Origin: Haliscomenobacter hydrossis DSM 1100
GTDB taxonomy: Bacteria > Bacteroidota > Bacteroidia > Chitinophagales > Saprospiraceae
Direction: 5' to 3'
NCBI RefSeq assembly: GCF_000212735.1
Contig: NC_015510.1
Coordinates: forward strand, 124,001 to 188,000
Length of the DNA: 64,000 nucleotides
Positions 58,060 to 64,000 of the stretch are shown piece by piece. The number at the start of each line of letters is the position of its first letter. Positions within the stretch are counted from its first letter, which is position 1. The notes under the pieces were generated by a model. That model did not search any database. It saw only the letters and a list, made by a program, of their open reading frames with translations, and was not told the DNA's origin. The position numbers and the translations under genes were made by a program.

Positions 58060-58229
58060 GGTTCGAAGTTCGAGGGTTCGAAGTTCGGGGGTTCGAGGGT
58101 TCGAAGTTCGGGGGTTCGAAGTTCGAGGGTTGAGCTTTCCATTCTTTGATATTTATTGTAAACATAAAGGAATGAAAGACCATCCAGCCCTTGAACCCTC
58201 GAACTTCGAACCCGCGAACCCCCGAACCC
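58059..58229. repeat. Large palindrome, family B, copy 2 (tandem GGGTTCGAAGTTCGA units)
   Basis: The left part holds about five near-tandem 15-17 nt units, the right part (58183-58229) about three complementary ones, with an unrelated 45-base middle. The first unit overlaps the permease stop codon. Same word as 37275-37347. Confidence 0.88.
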
Positions 58230-58261
58230 AAAAAAGAATTCTGTTCCTAATCTAAAAAAAC

Positions 58262-58271
58262 TGCATCTTTG
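58262..58271 (+). promoter_or_regulatory. TGCATCTTTG decamer before the second DEAD-box gene
   Basis: Identical to the boxes at 33771 and 51692; 40 bases before the start codon. Confidence 0.4.
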
Positions 58272-58311
58272 CACTGAATTTTGATTTTTTTTCCAAGTAA
58301 ATATATTTACG

Positions 58312-59667
58312 TTGAATTTCACTGAATTTGGCCTACATCCCGACCTGTTAGATGGCGTTGACGCGATGAATTACAAAACGGCCACCCCGATACAAGAAAA
58401 AGCAATCCCCATTATCTTAGAGGGGAAAGACCTTATTGGCATAGCCCAGACAGGCACAGGCAAAACGGCGGCTTTTATTTTACCCGTTTTGAATGAAATC
58501 ATTGAATCTGGCGAAGCCAATTTCATTCAAACCTTGGTTATCGTACCTACCCGCGAATTGGCCGTACAAATCGATCAAGTCATTGAGGCATATTCCTACT
58601 TTACTGGAGTATCCTCTATTGCCATCTATGGTGGTGGCGACGGCAAAGAATTTGCCCAGGAAAAAAATGCACTGGTCAGTGGGGTTGATATTGTCATTGC
58701 TACGCCAGGACGCCTGATTTCCCACCTCAACATGGGGTACGTCAATTTTTCCAAACTGCGCTTCCTCGTACTGGATGAAGCCGACCGCATGATGGATATG
58801 GGTTTTCAACCCGACCTCATGCGCATCATTGGAAAAATTCCGCAAAAACGTCAAACCTTGCTGTTTTCGGCAACCATGCCCGAATCGGTCATGAAACTGG
58901 CGCGCCAGTTGACCCACAATGCGGAATCGGTCAGCATTGCCTTATCCAAACCCGCCGAAGGCGTTACCCAACGTGCTTATGTGGTGTACGAAGAACAAAA
59001 ACTCCAGTTGGTGACCGAGCTCCTCAAAGATCGCAAAGGCCAACGAATCGTGGTTTTTTGTTCCTCCAAGGCATCGGTTAGTTCGCTGTACAGCAAACTG
59101 CACCGCAAAAACCTGTCTGTGGGTCAAATGAGCAGCGATGTCGAACAGGACCAGCGCGAAGAGACCATGCTGGCTTTCCGCAACAGCAAAATTGACATCA
59201 TTGTAGCTACCGACGTCATCAGCCGGGGTATTGATGTGGATGGAATCGATCTGGTGGTCAACTATGACGTACCACGCGACCCTGAAGATTATGTCCACCG
59301 CGTAGGTCGTACCGCCAGAGCAGAGCGCAAAGGCGAAGCCATTACGCTGGTTTCACCGGGTGATCAACTGCGTTTTCGGAGAATTGAAAAACTCATCGAT
59401 AAAGACATCGAAAAACTGGGACCACCGCAAAACCTGGGTCCTGGGCCGGAATACGCGCCCAACGCGCGTCGAGGCAAAACTTTTGGCCCTCCACACCGTC
59501 AGGCCAATGCCCAGGGGAAAGGTGGCAACAACCAACATTCCAACCGTTCCAATAGCGGCGGTGGTGGAGGTGGCCCACACAAGAAAAAATCCGGCTCGGG
59601 TTCTTCCCGCTGGAACAACAAACCGAAACCTAGCGGAGAAAGAACGGAACCGAGAAGAGATGTATAA
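58312..59667 (+). CDS. DEAD-box RNA helicase with Gly/basic tail, TTG start
   Basis: 451 aa. The N-terminus NFTEFGLHPDLLDGVDAMNYKTATPIQEKAIP is the standard start of this family, so the rare TTG at 58312 is the likely initiator; the next in-frame ATG would remove the first helix and part of the Q motif region. Motifs AQTGTGKT, PTRELAVQ, DEAD, SAT, DVISRGID and HRVGRTARAE are intact. A C-terminal tail of about 80 residues is rich in Gly, Lys and Arg (GGGGGGPHKKKSGSG), as in RhlE-type helicases, and should bind RNA. Confidence 0.92.
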   Translation: MNFTEFGLHPDLLDGVDAMNYKTATPIQEKAIPIILEGKDLIGIAQTGTGKTAAFILPVLNEIIESGEANFIQTLVIVPTRELAVQIDQVIEAYSYFTGVSSIAIYGGGDGKEFAQEKNALVSGVDIVIATPGRLISHLNMGYVNFSKLRFLVLDEADRMMDMGFQPDLMRIIGKIPQKRQTLLFSATMPESVMKLARQLTHNAESVSIALSKPAEGVTQRAYVVYEEQKLQLVTELLKDRKGQRIVVFCSSKASVSSLYSKLHRKNLSVGQMSSDVEQDQREETMLAFRNSKIDIIVATDVISRGIDVDGIDLVVNYDVPRDPEDYVHRVGRTARAERKGEAITLVSPGDQLRFRRIEKLIDKDIEKLGPPQNLGPGPEYAPNARRGKTFGPPHRQANAQGKGGNNQHSNRSNSGGGGGGPHKKKSGSGSSRWNNKPKPSGERTEPRRDV

Positions 59668-59745
59668 TGAGGTGAAACGTGGTTGGGAAACGGGGCTTTG
59701 AGCATTCTGTCTACAATCCCATGAATTGGTTTGGTGCGACCAACT

Positions 59746-60714
59746 ATGAAACCAAAAATTGATAAATTTGTCCTCGCCATAATCGGGGTAGTTTTACTTG
59801 CTTACTTCGTACCGCAATGGGGAAGCAGCGCAAGCCGTATCCCCCTCAACCAGATCGGGAGCATCGGCATATCGATGATCTTCTTTTTTTATGGGTTAAA
59901 ACTGAGCCCTGAACAGATCAAAACCGGGTTAAAAAACTGGAAGTTGCACCTCCTGGTACAGTCCTCTACGTTTTTGATTTTCCCCTTAATCGTCCTCTTA
60001 TTTTACCCATTTATGCAGTCAGCGCAGGGGCAGACGGTGTGGCTGGCCTTTCTATTCCTGGCGGCCTTGCCTTCTACGGTGTCTTCTTCGGTGGTGATGG
60101 TCTCCATTGCCAAGGGCAATCTACCTGCGGCTATTTTTAATGCCAGTATTTCCGGGTTGATCGGAATCGTCATCACCCCACTTTGGATGGGTTTGTTTAT
60201 GCAGCACAGCGCTGGCGATTTTAATCTAGGAGGCATTTACCTCAAGCTGATCACCGAAATCCTCTTGCCGGTTACCATCGGGGTCATCTTGCAGCGGTAT
60301 TGGGGAAAATTTGCGCGGGAATACAGTCGTTATTTGACCTTGTTTGACAAGACAATCATTTTGCTGATCATCTACAAAAGTTTTGCTGAATCCTTTTCCG
60401 AAAATGTATTCAGCTCAGTTGATGCAATGGATTTATTGCTGATTTCGGTCGCCGCAACTGTGCTATTTTATGTGGTTTATTTCCTGACAGGATACTTATC
60501 GGATCGGCTGGGATTCAGCGAGGAAGACCGCATTACGGTCCAGTTTTGCGGCTCTAAAAAATCACTCGTGCACGGGACAGTCTTCTCCAAGATTCTATTT
60601 CAACATATGGCCTCAGTGGGAATCATGCTGCTCCCGTTAATGTTGTTTCACGCCATCCAGATCTTCATTGTTAGTGTTGTCGCTGCGAAGTTGTCTGCGC
60701 GAAAAAAAACGTGA
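59746..60714 (+). CDS. SBF-like (bile acid:sodium symporter family) transporter
   Basis: 322 aa from ATG 59746. About nine to ten helices; GISMIFFFYGLKLSPEQIKTGLKNWKLH and LAALPSTVSSSVVMVSIAKGNLPAAIFNASISGLIGI match the SBF-like (YfeH) group, with late motif VQFCGSKKSLVHGTVFSKILF. The substrate is probably an organic anion; not known. TTG and GTG codons upstream are unlikely starts. Confidence 0.88.
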   Translation: MKPKIDKFVLAIIGVVLLAYFVPQWGSSASRIPLNQIGSIGISMIFFFYGLKLSPEQIKTGLKNWKLHLLVQSSTFLIFPLIVLLFYPFMQSAQGQTVWLAFLFLAALPSTVSSSVVMVSIAKGNLPAAIFNASISGLIGIVITPLWMGLFMQHSAGDFNLGGIYLKLITEILLPVTIGVILQRYWGKFAREYSRYLTLFDKTIILLIIYKSFAESFSENVFSSVDAMDLLLISVAATVLFYVVYFLTGYLSDRLGFSEEDRITVQFCGSKKSLVHGTVFSKILFQHMASVGIMLLPLMLFHAIQIFIVSVVAAKLSARKKT

Positions 60715-60815
60715 CCACTCACCCCATTAAAAAGCCAAGCGCCATTACTCCTAGTCTGATTTTTATTTATAGATTTGACCATTATCCTTTTGGTACCATC
60801 CTAACCATTTTTAGT

Positions 60816-63800
60816 ATGAAAAAACTGCTTTTGACACTTTGTGGCCTGGCCTTGCTCGGCGCATTACAGGCCCAAAATCCTACAACATTCACCAATCCCT
60901 ACGAAGCCAAATACTTCGAAAAATTCAAATGGCGCAACATCGGTCCAATGCGCGGAGGGCGTTCTCTAGGTTGCACCGGCAGCCCTGGCCGCACCAATGA
61001 GTACTACTTCGGCGCGACGGGCGGTGGACTTTGGAAAACTACCGACGGCGGCCAGGAATGGTTCCCGGTCACCGACGGCCAAATCACTTGTTCCTCTATT
61101 GGGGCCGTGGCCGTAGCCGAAACCAATCCCGACATCGTCTACATTGGCGGCGGTGAAGTCCAGTTGCGCGGCAGCATTACCCAGGGTGATGGCGTATATA
61201 AATCCACCGACGGAGGCAAAACCTGGCGGCACATCGGCCTCAAAGAAACCCAGGCCATTGCCCGCATTCGGGTTCACCCCACCAATCCTGATATTGTCTA
61301 CGTCAGTGCCCTCGGACACCCTTATGGCGACAACGAAGAGCGGGGCGTATTCCGCTCCACCGATGGCGGCAACACCTGGAAAAAGGTGCTGTACGTTAGC
61401 CCCAAAACCGGTAGTGTCGACTTGATCATCGACCGCGTCAACCCCAAAATCATTTACGCAACTACCTGGCAAGTGTACCGCAAAACCTGGAAAATGTGGG
61501 GTGGTGGTCCCGAATGCAAACTCTGGAAATCGGTCGACGGCGGTGATACCTGGATCGATTTGAGCAAAAATCCCGGTATGCCCACCGGAACCCTCGGTAA
61601 AATTGGCATCACCGTTTCTCCGGTGGACAACAATCGCCTTTGGGCCATCGTGGAAGCCAATGAGGGGGGTGTTTATCGCTCTGACGACGGTGGTTGGTCC
61701 TGGAAAAAAGTCAACGAAGAGCGCAAGTTGCGCCAGCGCGCCTTTTATTATTCCCGCATTTACGCCGATCCTTTTGACAAAAACACCGTGTACGGCCTCA
61801 ACGTCGATTTTTACAAATCAACCGATGGTGGAGTCACTTTTGACAAAGAAATTACCGGACAACACGGTGATTACCACGACCTCTGGATTGACCCCAACAA
61901 TCCCCAACGCATGATCGTATCGGACGATGGCGGCGGCAGTGTATCCGTCAATGGCGGCCAAAGCTGGACCGAGCAGGATTATTGCACCACCCAGCTCTAC
62001 CACGTCACCGTTACCAGTGATGTGCCTTACCACGTAGCGGGTGCGCAACAAGACAACAGCACCCTAGCTATCCCCAGCGATGGATGGGATCACATGCTGG
62101 CTGGCGGCCCCAATCACGGCTGGTACTACGAGGTGGGCGGTGGCGAAAGTGGCTACATCACCCAGCACCCGGTCAACAAAGACATTTTTTACGCCGGAAG
62201 TCAAGGTGCGTTGCTGACGCGTTACGACCGCAGCAATGGCCAAAACCGCGACATTCAGGTATATCCGCGCTTTTTTTCCGGCGAACCTTCCAGTGCCTTA
62301 CCCGAACGTTGGCAGTGGACTTACCCAATCGTTTTTTCACCCAAGGATCCCAATCAGCTCTTTACCTGCTCGCAGCACGTCTGGCGCACCAAAGACGATG
62401 GACAAAGTTGGGAAAAAATCAGCCCTGACCTGACTTACGCTGACCCCGAAACCCTCGGACCAACCGGCGGCGAAATCACCAAGGACATGAACGGGCCCGA
62501 GATTTATGCCACCGTTTACGCCCTTGCCCCTTCCAACCACGATGTGAACACCATCTGGGCGGGTTCGGACGATGGTCGCATCCACATCACCCGCGACGGG
62601 GGCAAGTCCTGGCAAGAAATTACGCCCAAAGACCTGCCCAAACACTCGGTAGTAAGCATCATCGACGAATCAAAACACCAGTCGGGAACGGCTTATGTGG
62701 CCGTGTACCGCTATCAAGTGGACGACCGCCAGCCTTATGTATACCGCACCCGGGATTTCGGCAAAACCTGGACCAAAATCATCACGGGTATCGCCAACGG
62801 GCATTTTGCGCGAGCCGTGCGTGAAGACCATGTGCGTCCGGGATTGTTGTTTCTGGGCACCGAGCACGGCGTATATGTCTCCTTTGATGCGGGCGATCAC
62901 TGGCAAGCCTTGCAACTCAATTTGCCGGATACCCCCATTCGCGACCTGGTCATCAAAGACAATGACGTAGTTTTGGGCACCCATGGTAGGGGTTTTTGGA
63001 TTCTGGACGACATCCACCCTTTCCGCCAACTGAGCCCCGAAAATTTGAAACAACCTGCAACCTTGTTCAAACCCGCGGATGCCATTAGAGGAGTCACTAC
63101 GGCCATGTTTCAGTATTATTTACAGGAAAAAGTAGATTCCGTAAAAATTGAAGTACTGGATGCCAAAGGCGCAACGGTAATTAGTTACAAAGGAGACAAT
63201 ACCCCTGCTCAGCGTGGCGCTGGCGGTGGCCCCAAACCCAGTACCACTGCTGGATTGAACACCTTTTCCTGGAATTTGCGTTACCCTGGGGCTACCGTTT
63301 TTGATGGCATGATCCTCTGGGGAGCACGGCCTCAAAACGGCCCAAAAGCACCTTTGGGCAAGTACCAGGTGAAGTTTACGGCGGGAACCTACAGCCAAAC
63401 TTACCCTTTCCAAATCCTAATGAATCCCAACTTGAAGGGAATCAATGCAGCAGATTTACAGGAGCAGTTTGAGGTAGCCATGAAAATCCGCGACAAAGAA
63501 AGTGCAGGTAATGAGGCGGTGATCCGCATCCGCAATTTGCGCAAACAAATGGAGGCGCGGATGAAAGAAACCACCGATGCCAGCTTTACCACCGCTGCTA
63601 AAGACCTGAATACCAAGTTGACCGTCATCGAGGAAGATTTGTACCAAACCAAAAACCAAAGTGGGCAGGATCCGCTCAACTTCCCGATCAAATTGGGTAA
63701 CCGCATTTCAGCGGTGCGCCGCAGTCTGGAGTCGGGTGATGCCAAACCAACTGCTGGAGTCCACAAGGTTTTTGCCGAACTGAGCAAGGAACTGGAAGGA

Positions 63801-63896
63801 CATTTAACCAAATTGGATGCCACCATTTCCGGGGCATTGCCGGGTTTGAACAAACAGTTGCTGGCTTTGCAATTGAAGGAAATTAAGGATAAATAA
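60816..63896 (+). CDS. Secreted Asp-box beta-propeller protein (VPS10/sortilin-like)
   Basis: 1026 aa from ATG 60816, opening a signal peptide (MKKLLLTLCGLALLGALQAQ). Many Asp-box motifs are visible: TTDGGQEW, STDGGKTW, STDGGNTW, SVDGGDTW, SDDGGWSW, STDGGVTF, SVNGGQSW, TKDDGQSW, TRDGGKSW, TRDFGKTW. These fit two beta-propellers as in VPS10/sialidase-like proteins, often called glycosyl hydrolase though no catalytic residues can be assigned. A helical C-terminal part (about 870-1020) follows. Exported; role unknown. Confidence 0.9.
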   Translation: MKKLLLTLCGLALLGALQAQNPTTFTNPYEAKYFEKFKWRNIGPMRGGRSLGCTGSPGRTNEYYFGATGGGLWKTTDGGQEWFPVTDGQITCSSIGAVAVAETNPDIVYIGGGEVQLRGSITQGDGVYKSTDGGKTWRHIGLKETQAIARIRVHPTNPDIVYVSALGHPYGDNEERGVFRSTDGGNTWKKVLYVSPKTGSVDLIIDRVNPKIIYATTWQVYRKTWKMWGGGPECKLWKSVDGGDTWIDLSKNPGMPTGTLGKIGITVSPVDNNRLWAIVEANEGGVYRSDDGGWSWKKVNEERKLRQRAFYYSRIYADPFDKNTVYGLNVDFYKSTDGGVTFDKEITGQHGDYHDLWIDPNNPQRMIVSDDGGGSVSVNGGQSWTEQDYCTTQLYHVTVTSDVPYHVAGAQQDNSTLAIPSDGWDHMLAGGPNHGWYYEVGGGESGYITQHPVNKDIFYAGSQGALLTRYDRSNGQNRDIQVYPRFFSGEPSSALPERWQWTYPIVFSPKDPNQLFTCSQHVWRTKDDGQSWEKISPDLTYADPETLGPTGGEITKDMNGPEIYATVYALAPSNHDVNTIWAGSDDGRIHITRDGGKSWQEITPKDLPKHSVVSIIDESKHQSGTAYVAVYRYQVDDRQPYVYRTRDFGKTWTKIITGIANGHFARAVREDHVRPGLLFLGTEHGVYVSFDAGDHWQALQLNLPDTPIRDLVIKDNDVVLGTHGRGFWILDDIHPFRQLSPENLKQPATLFKPADAIRGVTTAMFQYYLQEKVDSVKIEVLDAKGATVISYKGDNTPAQRGAGGGPKPSTTAGLNTFSWNLRYPGATVFDGMILWGARPQNGPKAPLGKYQVKFTAGTYSQTYPFQILMNPNLKGINAADLQEQFEVAMKIRDKESAGNEAVIRIRNLRKQMEARMKETTDASFTTAAKDLNTKLTVIEEDLYQTKNQSGQDPLNFPIKLGNRISAVRRSLESGDAKPTAGVHKVFAELSKELEGHLTKLDATISGALPGLNKQLLALQLKEIKDK

Positions 63897-63897
63897 A

Positions 63898-64000
63898 GTT
63901 GATGAAGGTTGATAAAAGTTGATGAAGGTTGATACTTAATAAACCATAAAAAGAACCTTCATCAACCCTCATCAACCCTCATCAACCCTCATCAACTTTT
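63898..64000. repeat. Palindrome/tandem repeat, AAGGTTGATGAAGG word (runs to the window end)
   Basis: Four GTTGAT(GAAG/AAAA) units in the left part and four complementary CATCAACC units in the right, with an unrelated middle. It starts directly after the stop of the propeller gene and may continue beyond the window. Confidence 0.8.

Overview
The window looks like a chromosomal segment of a Bacteroidota bacterium, most likely a gliding or filamentous member of the Saprospiria (Haliscomenobacter-like). That placement is inference. It rests on a GldC gliding protein, many Bacteroidota-type -7 promoter boxes (TAnnTTTG), the block miaB / sigma-54 activator / lptE, lipoproteins and carboxypeptidase-regulatory-like (CarboxypepD_reg) domain proteins, and moderate GC content. 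Nearly all of it is ordinary, well-packed single-copy chromosome; no plasmid, prophage or CRISPR array is visible.

Layout. 1-345 is the tail of a transposase. 443-5075 holds small-molecule enzymes (PhzF-like, rRNA methyltransferase, D-threonine-aldolase-like, ADP-ribosylglycohydrolase, Nudix). 5290-9454 has two hypotheticals, MsrB, a membrane protein, RimO and GldC. 9732-10363 is a tRNA cluster, Gly(GCC), Gly(CCC) and Leu(UAA); the Leu gene is split by a 231-nt group I intron. 10459-18776 carries an esterase, an atypical Nramp transporter, a cyclophilin, a four-gene LytS/LytTR operon, an acyltransferase and a thioredoxin lipoprotein. 18872-26368 has a DUF2339 membrane protein, an FtsE-like ATPase, CcmE/CcmF haem delivery proteins and a DUF2520 protein. 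26397-28322 is a complete group II intron with its reverse transcriptase. 28477-37259 contains secreted and membrane proteins, a fatty-acid-hydroxylase-like enzyme, a GlxA-type regulator, an epimerase-like lipoprotein and MiaB. 37350-41378 is a sigma-54 activator and LptE followed by an AT-rich two-gene cassette (AlbA_2/HATPase protein plus ParA-like ATPase). 41402-50080 has a GNAT, an aminotransferase, an amine oxidase and a rhamnosidase/CBM9 pair. 50404-63896 has two DEAD-box helicases, cmk, queA, an ABC permease, an SBF-like transporter and a large Asp-box beta-propeller protein.

Three non-coding features stand out. (1) The tRNA-Leu(UAA) group I intron, at the anticodon position known from cyanobacteria and plastids. 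(2) Many intergenic gaps hold long imperfect palindromes whose arms are built from short, near-tandem words. At least ten word families occur here, two of them at two separate loci each. (3) The group II intron lies inside one of these palindromes. Joining its flanks restores a hairpin with two 36-nt arms that differ at only two positions, which fixes the intron ends to the base.

Most annotations are family-level calls from motifs read by eye. Where an upstream extension of a reading frame ran through a promoter box, a palindrome or a non-ATG codon, the start was moved downstream.
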